From Rhodospirillales bacterium (GTDB lineage Bacteria; Pseudomonadota; Alphaproteobacteria; Rhodospirillales; Defluviicoccaceae): DNA of 64,000 bases. The notes below the pieces were generated by a model that saw only the letters and a program-made list of their open reading frames with translations, did no database searches and was not told the origin of the DNA. The stretch lies in NCBI GenBank assembly GCA_007695045.1, contig REEP01000069.1, positions 1 through 64,000 of the forward strand. The letters run 5' to 3'. The position numbers and the translations under genes are program-made. Positions 47,352 through 55,458 of the stretch are shown here, piece by piece; position 1 is the first letter of the stretch; each line of letters starts with the position of its first letter.

Positions 47352-48710
47352 CTAGATTCCGATAAAGCTTTCTGGGGCGTCGCTGACGATCTCGGTGCCG
47401 AACGGGGTCACTTCCATCACCACGAGTCCCCGTTCGGCCACACCGCCGGAACGGAACCGAAAAACTCCCTCGCTGCCCACGAAGCCACTCGGTACCGTCA
47501 GGACCTCCATGGTGAAGGTGGTACCGCCAAGGCCACGGCCCAGCACTGCCGCCAACGCCGCCGCATCGAAAGCGAGGCTGGCGAGGCGGGCCGGCGGCTT
47601 GCCATAAGTGAGGGTGTAGGACTGGACGAAGCCGGAGCGCGCGTGGGGGTCGGGTGCGGCAAACCAGCCGCCGTGTAAGGCCTGTTCGTCGCGGATCCAG
47701 GGCTCGTCCCAAGTCCCGGTGCCCAGAACCCGGACCACTCCGCCGGCGATGCCGTAGGCCGGCAGGGTGGCCGCCAATGACCGCAGCCGGTCGCCGCCTT
47801 CCGCCACCAGCATTGCCTGGAAGCCGAACGGGCTCTCGGCAATCGATCTGTCCGGTACCATCACGGTGGCTGTCCCACTCGCCCCGGCACCCGGATCGGC
47901 AGTCTGGCCGGCCTCGCTCTCGCCGGTCAACCGCTCCAAGGCTCCGGGGAAGTCCGGGATCCGCGGGTCCACCAGTTCCACATGCGTAACGGTGCCGCCG
48001 ACGCTGTCGACGGAACGACGCAAGGCCTCGGTCACCACCGCGCCATAGGGCGTGTCCGGTGCCATCGCGGCGAACCGGGTGATGCCGCGGCTCGCGGCGT
48101 GTTGGACCACCCGCTCCACCTCGGCGTCGGGGGTGAAGCCGATCACGAACACGCCATCGCCGGCCACCCGGCGGTCGGACGAGAAGGAGATCAAGGGCAC
48201 CCCGGCGGCCCTTGCCCACGGCGCGGCGGCCCTTGTGGATGCCGCCAGCAACGGCCCGAGGATCAGGGTCGCCCCCTGATCGACCGCCTGACGCGCGGCC
48301 TCGGAGGCGCTTTCGGGGCTGCCTTCGGTGTCGAACACCATCAGTTCGAATTCGGACCCGGCCAAGTCGAACACGGCGATTTGCGCCGCTTCGAGCATGC
48401 CGGTGCCGAGTTCGCCGAGCCGTCCGGAGAGCGGCAGCAACACCGCAACGCGTGCCGTTCCCGGCGCTACGTCATTGGGCGGCGTATACGGCATTCCCCC
48501 CCCGTGACCGGCCAGCATAATCGGGCCTCCCGCGCGGGACAGCTCCGCTGCCAACTGCCCGGCGGCATCGACCGGGGCCGCCGGCTCGGCTGCTTCCGGC
48601 GCAGTGGCTTGCGGTGGCGGCGTTCTTTCGAGAGTATCGCAGGCCGCGATCGACATCACCGCAGCGCACAGCCATGCCACGGCCCGAATCCCACGGAAGC
48701 CCTCGACCAT
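47352..48710 (-). CDS. Lipoprotein, penicillin-binding protein activator (LpoA-like periplasmic binding fold)
   Basis: A 452-residue lipoprotein. ATG 48710 has AGGA upstream and opens a signal peptide with lipobox SIAAC. A Pro/Ala linker follows, then a type I periplasmic-binding fold: VAVLLPLSGRLGELGTGMLEAA, ATLILGPLLAAST, PLISFSSDRRVAG. In gammaproteobacteria LpoA uses this fold to activate PBP1A; alphaproteobacterial members share the annotation without proof of that role. Divergent from rsmI, which is normal for this family. Confidence 0.88.
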   Translation of the reverse strand: MVEGFRGIRAVAWLCAAVMSIAACDTLERTPPPQATAPEAAEPAAPVDAAGQLAAELSRAGGPIMLAGHGGGMPYTPPNDVAPGTARVAVLLPLSGRLGELGTGMLEAAQIAVFDLAGSEFELMVFDTEGSPESASEAARQAVDQGATLILGPLLAASTRAAAPWARAAGVPLISFSSDRRVAGDGVFVIGFTPDAEVERVVQHAASRGITRFAAMAPDTPYGAVVTEALRRSVDSVGGTVTHVELVDPRIPDFPGALERLTGESEAGQTADPGAGASGTATVMVPDRSIAESPFGFQAMLVAEGGDRLRSLAATLPAYGIAGGVVRVLGTGTWDEPWIRDEQALHGGWFAAPDPHARSGFVQSYTLTYGKPPARLASLAFDAAALAAVLGRGLGGTTFTMEVLTVPSGFVGSEGVFRFRSGGVAERGLVVMEVTPFGTEIVSDAPESFIGI

Positions 48711-48787
48711 CGCCACATCCTCGTCCGTTAGCAGGGATCGCCCATCCCGAGGCCCGGGCCAGCGGGGATCAGGATCGGACGACGTGG

Positions 48788-49747
48788 ATGCAAGGTACGG
48801 TCCGACACGGCGGGAGTAAACGACGGAGATCACAGCCCCACCACCCAACGGCGCCCGAGTCGGGCGATGCCGACGCCGGTGGCGGCCAGTCGGGCTTGGC
48901 TCCCGGCCTCTACGTGGTCGCCACCCCCATCGGCAATGCGCGGGACATCACGCTCCGGGCCCTTGACGTGCTGGCCGGGGTCGACGTCATCGCCTGCGAG
49001 GACACGCGGGTGACCGCCCGCCTGCTCACCATGCATGGCCTGTCGACACCTTTGTTCCGGTATGACGATCACAATGCCCCGGCTGCCGGCGGTGTGCTGC
49101 TTGAGCGCCTCGCCGCAGGCGACCGGGTCGCACTGGTATCCGATGCCGGGACTCCTCTGATCTCCGATCCCGGCTACCGCCTGGTGCGAGCGGCCTCCGA
49201 TGGCGGGGTCCCGGTCTATGCGATCCCCGGTCCGTCAGCGGTGACGGCCGCCCTCAGCATCGCCGGTCTGCCCACCGACCGGTTCCTGTTCGCCGGGTTT
49301 CCACCAGCTCGACCGGCGGCCCGCCGACGGTTTCTTGAGGACCTGGCGGGGATTCCGGCGACCCTGGTGCTGATGGAGGCGCCGCACCGCTGCGCCGCCA
49401 CCCTGGCAGACCTGGCCCAGGTGCTGGGTCCGCGCGAAGCCGCGGTCGGCCGGGAACTCACCAAACGGTTCGAGGAAATGCGGCGCGGCCCCCTTGATGT
49501 TCTGGCCCGGGCGGCAGCCGACATGGACCGGATCCGTGGCGAGATCACCATCGTCATCACGTCCGCGCCAGCCGCGCGTGCCGAAACGGACGCGACCGAA
49601 ACCGCGGCGGACCTGGACCGGCGGCTGGTCGCGGCCATGGCGCACGGCTCGGTCAAGGACGCGGTGGATGCCCTCACGGGGGAGACTGGCCTGCCCCGGC
49701 GTCAGGTGTACGCGCGCGCCCTGGCACTCTCCCGGCGGGGGTCATGA
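48788..49747 (+). CDS. rsmI: 16S rRNA (cytidine-1402-2'-O)-methyltransferase RsmI
   Basis: SAM-dependent methylase of the tetrapyrrole-methylase fold. GLYVVATPIGNARDITLRAL, CEDTRVTARLL, LVSDAGTPLISDPGYRLV and AIPGPSAVTAALSIAGL are diagnostic. ATG 48788 is the nearest ATG and gives 319 residues with about 35 non-conserved ones first; a TTG at 48894 is an alternative. Overlaps yraN by 4 bases. Confidence 0.94.
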   Translation: MQGTVRHGGSKRRRSQPHHPTAPESGDADAGGGQSGLAPGLYVVATPIGNARDITLRALDVLAGVDVIACEDTRVTARLLTMHGLSTPLFRYDDHNAPAAGGVLLERLAAGDRVALVSDAGTPLISDPGYRLVRAASDGGVPVYAIPGPSAVTAALSIAGLPTDRFLFAGFPPARPAARRRFLEDLAGIPATLVLMEAPHRCAATLADLAQVLGPREAAVGRELTKRFEEMRRGPLDVLARAAADMDRIRGEITIVITSAPAARAETDATETAADLDRRLVAAMAHGSVKDAVDALTGETGLPRRQVYARALALSRRGS

Positions 49748-50130
49748 CCACGGGCCCATCAAGGGCGAACTCAGCGGCGGGCCGGCGGCGGGCTTGGCGC
49801 TTTGGCCGCTGGGGCGAGGCCCTCTGTGCGGCACTGCTCCGCGCGAAAGGCTATCGTGTCCTCGCTCGGGGCTACCGGGTTCGTGTCGGCGAGATCGATC
49901 TGATCGCCCGACGCGGTGTTGTGGTGGCCTTCGTCGAGGTCAAATCCCGGCATACGCCCGCGGGCGAGGTGCTGTCATTGCGGCAGCAGCAACGAATCGT
50001 TCGCGCAGCATCCGCATTCATCGCCGCCCATCCGCATCTGGCCGGGCTCGACCAGCGCTTCGATCTCATGCTCGTGGGCCGCTGGCGATGGCCCCGGCAC
50101 TGCCGTGACGCTTGGCGGCCATCCGGCTGA
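49744..50130 (+). CDS. yraN: UPF0102 (YraN) family protein
   Basis: 128 residues, endonuclease-like fold. The core is RFGRWGEALCAALLRAKGYRVLARG, VGEIDLIARRG and FVEVKSRHT, matching the PD-(D/E)XK pattern with Asp, Glu and Lys. Function unproven. Start overlaps the rsmI stop, the usual pairing. Confidence 0.93.
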   Translation: MTTGPSRANSAAGRRRAWRFGRWGEALCAALLRAKGYRVLARGYRVRVGEIDLIARRGVVVAFVEVKSRHTPAGEVLSLRQQQRIVRAASAFIAAHPHLAGLDQRFDLMLVGRWRWPRHCRDAWRPSG

Positions 50131-50207
50131 AACAACCCCTTGCGGCTGCAGCGTCCGGCCCTACCATGGCTGCGCGGGTTGCGTCGGCACTACAGGGGGC
50201 CGTTGTC

Positions 50208-50816
50208 GTGCCTGGGATTCGATTGGTCGAGCTGACGGCCCTGATTCTCACGGTCGGCGTCCTGTCCGGGTGCGCCACGGCCGTCATCGGCGCGGGGGCG
50301 GCCGTGGGTGTGGCCGCCTATCAGGAACGGGGCATCGGCGGGCGCGTGCAGGATCTGCGCCTCGGCATGGCTGTCCGTGAACGCCTGCTGCAACACGATC
50401 ATACCCTCCTGGCCGATGTAGGCGTGATCAGTTACGAGGGCCGGCTGTTGCTCACCGGAGCGGTCGCCGACGACGACCGGCGGGCCGAAGCCGCCCGGTT
50501 GGCCGCCGCCGTGCCCGGCGTGCGCGCGGTCATCAACGAGATCGTCGTGGCCGAAACAGACCTGCTCGACACGTCTCGCGACGCCTGGATCAGCGCCAAG
50601 CTGGAAACCCGGATCACCCTGGATCGGGAGGTCAACGCGGTGAACTATGCGGTGACGACGACCGACGGGACCATTTTTCTGATCGGCATCGCCCAGGATC
50701 AGGGCGAACTCGACCGGGTCATCGCCCATGCCCGCGATATCGCCCGGGTGCGTCGGGTCGTCAACCACGTTCGTCTGAAGCAGGCACCGGTCGACCTGGT
50801 GCAGGCCGGCACTTGA
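50208..50816 (+). CDS. BON-domain lipoprotein
   Basis: A 202-residue outer-envelope lipoprotein with two BON domains, like DolP (YraP) of E. coli. GTG 50208 has AGGGGG upstream and opens a signal peptide with lipobox VLSGC. The first BON domain covers LLADVGVISYEGRLLLTGAVADD, the second VNYAVTTTDGTIFLIGIAQD. The rsmI-yraN-BON order parallels E. coli yraL-yraM-yraN-diaA-yraP, with the LpoA-like gene divergent. An earlier ATG at 50166 is possible. Confidence 0.88.
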   Translation: MPGIRLVELTALILTVGVLSGCATAVIGAGAAVGVAAYQERGIGGRVQDLRLGMAVRERLLQHDHTLLADVGVISYEGRLLLTGAVADDDRRAEAARLAAAVPGVRAVINEIVVAETDLLDTSRDAWISAKLETRITLDREVNAVNYAVTTTDGTIFLIGIAQDQGELDRVIAHARDIARVRRVVNHVRLKQAPVDLVQAGT

Positions 50817-50839
50817 TTCCCGCGACCCCGACCCTGCAA

Positions 50840-50869
50840 ATGAACGTCCCTGTGATGAATGTCCCTGTG
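50840..50869. repeat. Two tandem 15-bp units before gshB
   Basis: ATGAACGTCCCTGTG (50840-50854) and ATGAATGTCCCTGTG (50855-50869) differ at one base. The units are not in frame with gshB. Probably a small slippage duplication in the 75-base gap. Confidence 0.85.
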
Positions 50870-50891
50870 ACGCCGGCCGGAGCAAACCGCC

Positions 50892-51845
50892 ATGGGCCTC
50901 AATGTGGCCATCCAGATGGATCCCATCGACCGCATCGACATCGATGCCGACAGCACCTTCGCGCTGGCCCTCGAGGCGCAGCGCCGCGGCCACGATCTCT
51001 GCCACTACCTTGCCTCCGATCTGTGCCTCGCTAAGGGGCGAATCCTGGCCAAGGCGCGGCCGCTCGCGGTGCGGCGGGTGAAGGGCGATCACTTCACCCT
51101 CGGCGACTTCCAGTGGATCGATCTGGCCCAGGTAGACATCGTGCTGATGCGCCAGGACCCGCCGTTCGACATGGCCTACATCACCGCAACCCACCTGTTG
51201 CAGCACGTGCATCCCCGCACCCTGGTGATCAACGACCCCGTGGAGGTGCGCAACGCACCGGAGAAACTGTTCGTCGCCCACTTCCCGGAACTGATGCCGC
51301 CGACCCTGATCGCCTCCGACCGGGAGCAGATCCTGGCTTTCCGGGCCGAGCACAAGGAGATTATCGTCAAGCCGCTGTTCGGCAACGGCGGTGCCGGCGT
51401 GTTCCACATCCTGCCGGAGGACGACAACCTGAACGCGCTGCTGGAGCTGTTCACCGTGCTCTACCGGGAGCCGGTAGTGGTGCAGCGCTACCTGCCGGAA
51501 GTGCGCGACGGCGACAAACGGATCATCCTGATCGATGGCCGCGCCGCCGGCGCCATCACCCGGGTGCCGGCCAAGGGTGAGGCGCGGGCCAATTTGCATG
51601 TGGGCGGCAAGGCCCTGGCCACTACCCTGACCTCTCGCGAGGAGGAGATCTGCGCAGCGATTGGACCGGAACTGAAAAGCCGGGGGCTCGTGTTCGTTGG
51701 CATCGACGTGATCGGCGGATTCCTGACGGAGATCAATGTGACCTCGCCCACCGGCATCCAGGAAATCGGCCGGTTCGACGATGTTTCCCTGGAAGCACAG
51801 CTGTGGGACGCGTTCGAGGATCGGTTCCATGCCAGCCGTGTGTAG
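50892..51845 (+). CDS. gshB: Glutathione synthetase
   Basis: Joins gamma-glutamylcysteine and glycine with ATP (ATP-grasp fold). Evidence: VAIQMDPIDRIDIDADSTFAL at the start, VLMRQDPPFDMAYI, INDPVEVRNAPEKLF, VKPLFGNGGAGVF and EINVTSPTGIQEI. 317 residues, as in E. coli. Likely co-transcribed with the BON lipoprotein gene and perhaps crcB. Confidence 0.96.
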   Translation: MGLNVAIQMDPIDRIDIDADSTFALALEAQRRGHDLCHYLASDLCLAKGRILAKARPLAVRRVKGDHFTLGDFQWIDLAQVDIVLMRQDPPFDMAYITATHLLQHVHPRTLVINDPVEVRNAPEKLFVAHFPELMPPTLIASDREQILAFRAEHKEIIVKPLFGNGGAGVFHILPEDDNLNALLELFTVLYREPVVVQRYLPEVRDGDKRIILIDGRAAGAITRVPAKGEARANLHVGGKALATTLTSREEEICAAIGPELKSRGLVFVGIDVIGGFLTEINVTSPTGIQEIGRFDDVSLEAQLWDAFEDRFHASRV

Positions 51846-51857
51846 CGCCGCCCCGGC

Positions 51858-52256
51858 ATGACCCTCGCCAGTCTCCTGTGGGTGGCGCTCGGCAGCGCCT
51901 TTGGCGGCGTTGCCCGGCACTGGCTCTCCGGGCTGGTCGGACGCCGCCTGGGCGAGGGATTTCCCTGGGGAACCTTCGCCGTCAATGTGAGCGGCGCTTT
52001 CGGGATCGGGCTTTGCGCTGCATCGCTTGCCGTCGATCATCTTGACGGCGATTATGGGAACGCTTGGCTGCTGGGCGTCATCGGCTTTCTCGGCAGCTAT
52101 ACCACCGTCTCCTCGTTCAGCCTGCAGACGTTGGCCTTGGTTCGCAACGGAGAGCGCGGCCGTGCGGTCGGCAACGTTGCCCTGTCGCTGGCATGCTGCC
52201 TGACGGCGGCGGCGATCGGTTTTGCCGTTATCGATGCGTCACGCTCCGCCGGATGA
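51858..52256 (+). CDS. crcB: Fluoride channel CrcB, first copy
   Basis: Small four-helix fluoride exporter, 132 residues. Family marks: GSAFGGVARHWL, PWGTFAVNVSGAFGIGL with the pore Asn, and GFLGSYTTVSSFSLQT. The Phe-box reads TTVSSF, so the first pore Phe is Val. 12 bases behind gshB, leaving no room for a fluoride riboswitch. Confidence 0.92.
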   Translation: MTLASLLWVALGSAFGGVARHWLSGLVGRRLGEGFPWGTFAVNVSGAFGIGLCAASLAVDHLDGDYGNAWLLGVIGFLGSYTTVSSFSLQTLALVRNGERGRAVGNVALSLACCLTAAAIGFAVIDASRSAG

Positions 52257-52269
52257 GGTGCTGACCGGT

Positions 52270-52791
52270 ATGAACGCCCAGTCACCGGCAGGGCGGGACC
52301 CGGATCCCATCGGTCGACCCGCGGCCTTTCCTCGGCTGTGGCGCATTCCGGGGCACCCGGGGACGCTCTATGCCATGGTGGCCTTGGGCAGTCTCCTCGG
52401 CGGCAGCCTCCGCTTCGTCACGTCGGAAGCGATGCTGGCGGCCTTCGGCCCCGGCTTCCCTTGGGGCACGCTGGTCGTCAATGTGCTGGGCTCGTTTCTG
52501 ATCGGCCTGTACGCCACCCTGACGGCACCTGGCGGTCGCCTGCCGCCACGCCCTGCGCTACAGCACTTGGTGATGACGGGGTTTTGCGGCGGGTTCACCA
52601 CGTTCTCCATCTTCAGCCTGGAGGCTCTGCTGTTGTTCCAGGGCGGGGCCTTGCCCCAGGCCGCGCTGCATGTGGGTGGATCGGTGGTTGTCTGGCTGGC
52701 CGCCGTGTGGGCCGGACATGCCGTCGCCACCGGCCTGAACGGACGCGGGCGCAACCGGGTAGCGCCGGAAGGGACCCGCCTCGGGATGTGA
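52270..52791 (+). CDS. crcB: Fluoride channel CrcB, second copy
   Basis: Second CrcB, 173 residues, 13 bases after the first. An N-terminal extension of about 35 residues precedes GSLLGGSLRFVT, PWGTLVVNVLGSFLIGL and TGFCGGFTTFSIFSLEA, where both pore Phe are kept. ATG 52270 has GAGG upstream. The pair may form a heterodimer, as in some Gram-positive bacteria, since the first copy lacks one Phe. Confidence 0.92.
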   Translation: MNAQSPAGRDPDPIGRPAAFPRLWRIPGHPGTLYAMVALGSLLGGSLRFVTSEAMLAAFGPGFPWGTLVVNVLGSFLIGLYATLTAPGGRLPPRPALQHLVMTGFCGGFTTFSIFSLEALLLFQGGALPQAALHVGGSVVVWLAAVWAGHAVATGLNGRGRNRVAPEGTRLGM

Positions 52792-52803
52792 CAATCTGTC
52801 ACA
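52787..52803. promoter_or_regulatory. Palindrome TGTGACA-atc-TGTCACA upstream of the BCCT gene
   Basis: Perfect 7-bp arms overlapping the crcB stop codon, 182 bases before the BCCT start. It resembles a CRP/FNR-family operator, but the TGTGA and TCACA boxes are 7 rather than 6 apart. Candidate operator only. Confidence 0.3.
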
Positions 52804-52984
52804 AAGTGTGCTAACCAAGGCATCCATCAGGGACGATCTGAAACCGCGGCGCCCGATGCGGCGCTCCCTTGAGGGTCTTGGTTGCTGGGGGTTACCGTCA
52901 TCATCCCGTGCTGATGGCCCCTCTGCTCCCTATGCTGCCCCTCTTTGCCTGCCGACACTCTCGATCAGGAAAGGAGACAGCTTC

Positions 52985-54946
52985 TTGCCAAAGCTTCGAT
53001 CTCAAATCAATCCGCCAGTCTTTTATGGTTCGGCTTTATTGATCATCGCATTTGCTCTGTATGGGGCTTTGTGGCCGGATGCGGCGAGCGCCATGTTCTC
53101 CGAAATCCAGACCTGGATCGTCGATACGTTCGGTTGGTTCTATGTGTTGGCCGTGGCCGTGTTCGTCGTTTTCGCCGTCGGCCTGGCTTTGAGTTCGCAC
53201 GGCCGGGTGAAGCTCGGCCCCGACGACTCCGAGCCGGACTATAGTAACCTTTCGTGGTTCGCCATGCTGTTCAGTGCCGGCATGGGGATCGGCTTGATGT
53301 TCTTCGGTGTGGCCGAACCGGTGATGCACTTCACCGACCCGCCGGTAGGCGAAGGCGGCACCATCGCCGCTGCCCGCGAGTCGATGAAGATCACCTTCTT
53401 CCACTGGGGCGTTCACGCCTGGGCCATCTACGCCATCATCGGCCTGTCACTCGCTTACTATTCGTTTCGTCACGGGTTGCCGTTGACCATCCGCTCGGCG
53501 CTGTTTCCGCTGATCGGCAAACGGATCAACGGGCCGATCGGTCACGCCGCCGACATCTTTGCCGTGCTCGGCACCATGTTCGGGGTGGCGACGTCGCTGG
53601 GTCTCGGCGTGCTGCAGATCAACGCCGGCCTCAACGACCTGTTCGGGGTGCCGGAAGGTGTCGAGGTGCAGGTGATGCTGATCGGCGCCGTCACCCTCAT
53701 GGCTACCGTATCGGTGATGGCCGGCCTGGACGCCGGCATCAAGCGATTGAGCATCCTCAATCTGATCCTCGCGATCTCGCTGATGCTGTTCGTCCTGGCG
53801 GTGGGGCCGAGCCTGTTCCTGTTCCAGGCGGCCGTGCAGAACACCGGGGCGTACCTGTCCGAGGTGGTGACCATGACGTTCACCCTGCACGCCTATGAGC
53901 CGACCGGATGGATCGGCGGCTGGACCCTGTTCTACTGGGCTTGGTGGATCGCTTGGTCGCCATTCGTCGGCATGTTCATCGCCCGGGTCTCGCGTGGGCG
54001 CACCATCCGGCAGTTCGTGGTGGGTGTGCTGTTCGTTCCGATCGGCTTCACCTTCGTCTGGCTGACCATCTTCGGCAACACCGCCATCAGCCTGGACATG
54101 GGGCCGGCCCAAGGCGCGATCGCCGCCGCGGTGGGAGAGAACGTCGCCACCGCCTTGTTCCGGTTCCTGGAGTACTTCCCGCTGGCCGCCGTGTCATCGC
54201 TGGTGGCGACGATCCTGGTGGTGACGTTCTTCGTGACGTCATCGGACTCCGGCTCGCTGGTGATCGACATCATCACCTCCGGCGGTCGGGACGGCTCACC
54301 GGTGTGGCAACGCACCATGTGGGCGCTGTCGGAAGGGGTCGTCGCCGCGGTGCTGCTGCTAGCCGGGGGGCTTGCGGCGTTGCAGACGGCATCCATCGCC
54401 GCCGCGCTGCCGTTCACCTTCATCATGCTATTCGTGTGTTGGGGGCTTTTGCGCAGTCTCCGCCTGGAGGGGCTGCGGCGGGTCAGTCAGGAGTTGCCGG
54501 CCATGACCCAAATCCGAGGGGCCGAGGTGCCGTGGCAGCAGCGCCTTCGTGCCATCGTCAACCTGCCCCGCCGTCAACAGGTGGAGCGGTTCCTAAATGC
54601 CACGGTGCAGCCGGCCCTGACCGAGGTGGCGGACGAACTGCGCAAGGCCGGTTTCGACACCCGGATCGAGACCAGCGGTGACGAAGTGAAACTCACCGTC
54701 TCCCACGGGGATGCGCGGGAATTCATGTATGGCGCCTTCGCCCGTGCGTACGCCAAGCCGTCATTCTCGTACATGGATGAAAAAATCAGGGAGGACGACC
54801 CAGCCCATCACTATTACCGGGTGGAAGTTCACCTGATGGAGGGCAGCCAGCATTACGACATCATGGGCTATACACGGGAGCAGGTGATCGGCGACGTCCT
54901 GAGTCAGTATGAACGCCACCGCCACTATCTGCATCTGGTGAGCTGA
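52985..54946 (+). CDS. BCCT family betaine/carnitine/choline transporter
   Basis: Sodium- or proton-coupled uptake of trimethylammonium compounds, with 12 helices. Start TTG 52985 is chosen because AAAGGAG sits 8 bases upstream and the first helix (FYGSALLIIAFALYGAL) follows soon; no ATG is available before residue 30. The family signature is FYWAWWIAWSPFVGMFIARV with RGRTIRQF. Product 653 residues, with a C-terminal cytosolic domain of about 130 residues (ELPAMTQIRG to HLVS), which in BetP-type carriers is osmosensory, suggesting osmoprotectant uptake. Substrate not determined. Confidence 0.92.
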   Translation: MPKLRSQINPPVFYGSALLIIAFALYGALWPDAASAMFSEIQTWIVDTFGWFYVLAVAVFVVFAVGLALSSHGRVKLGPDDSEPDYSNLSWFAMLFSAGMGIGLMFFGVAEPVMHFTDPPVGEGGTIAAARESMKITFFHWGVHAWAIYAIIGLSLAYYSFRHGLPLTIRSALFPLIGKRINGPIGHAADIFAVLGTMFGVATSLGLGVLQINAGLNDLFGVPEGVEVQVMLIGAVTLMATVSVMAGLDAGIKRLSILNLILAISLMLFVLAVGPSLFLFQAAVQNTGAYLSEVVTMTFTLHAYEPTGWIGGWTLFYWAWWIAWSPFVGMFIARVSRGRTIRQFVVGVLFVPIGFTFVWLTIFGNTAISLDMGPAQGAIAAAVGENVATALFRFLEYFPLAAVSSLVATILVVTFFVTSSDSGSLVIDIITSGGRDGSPVWQRTMWALSEGVVAAVLLLAGGLAALQTASIAAALPFTFIMLFVCWGLLRSLRLEGLRRVSQELPAMTQIRGAEVPWQQRLRAIVNLPRRQQVERFLNATVQPALTEVADELRKAGFDTRIETSGDEVKLTVSHGDAREFMYGAFARAYAKPSFSYMDEKIREDDPAHHYYRVEVHLMEGSQHYDIMGYTREQVIGDVLSQYERHRHYLHLVS

Positions 54947-55025
54947 CCGCCCGAGACTTTTATTCCTGCGGCCCCTCTTTTCGGACGCGCCCGGGCGTGG
55001 CCCGGGGAGTCCACGCCGTGCTTTT

Positions 55026-55058
55026 CCCTGAGGAGGGAGCGTAGCCTCAGGGGTTTTT
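55026..55058 (+). terminator. Rho-independent terminator of the BCCT gene
   Basis: CCCTGAGG (55026-55033) pairs with CCTCAGGG (55045-55052) across an 11-base loop, followed by GTTTTT. Confidence 0.75.
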
Positions 55059-55168
55059 CGGAGATGGCCGGAACAAGTCCGGCCAAGTCTGAAAAATACA
55101 CCCAGGGAGAGGAGACTTGCCCGGGCGGGTGCGCCTTGGCTTTTTCGCCCCTCCCCTTTCCCGGTGCT

Positions 55169-55378
55169 TTATTCCGCCTTCAGATTGGCGGCGGCATGCT
55201 TGTTCTTCTTGGGATCACGCTGCAGGTCATATGTGATCCGCTGCCCTTCGTTGAGATGGCCGATGCCGGCGCGCTCGACCGCGCTGATATGCACGAATAC
55301 GTCTTCCCCGCCTTCATCCGGCTGGATGAAGCCGTAACCTTTAGTGGCATTGAACCATTTGACTGTACCAGTTGCCAT
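55169..55378 (-). CDS. Cold shock domain protein
   Basis: 69-residue CspA-type RNA chaperone. RNP1 is KGYGFIQ and RNP2 is VFVHI; opening [18 protein letters not shown] is typical. AGAGAG lies upstream of the start. It lies 80 bases downstream of the RNA helicase gene in the same direction; that pairing suggests joint use in cold or RNA metabolism. Confidence 0.95.
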   Translation of the reverse strand: MATGTVKWFNATKGYGFIQPDEGGEDVFVHISAVERAGIGHLNEGQRITYDLQRDPKKNKHAAANLKAE

Positions 55379-55458
55379 GATTTCGTCTCTCTCTATCTAT
55401 TCTTGCGTTGCGTGGTGGATGGTGCTCACAGTAACTGGGAGCGGTGGGCTGAGGAACG

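Noticed and set aside
46510-48219. A 569-codon minus-strand frame under hemW and the LpoA-like gene
   Set aside because: Low-complexity Arg/Gly/Pro product that crosses two well-supported genes.
51846-51857. Fluoride riboswitch ahead of crcB
   Set aside because: Only 12 bases separate gshB and the first crcB, too short for the aptamer.
52787-52803. Calling the palindrome a CRP site
   Set aside because: TGTGA and TCACA are separated by 7 bases instead of 6, and no CRP-type gene is in view; left as an unassigned palindrome.
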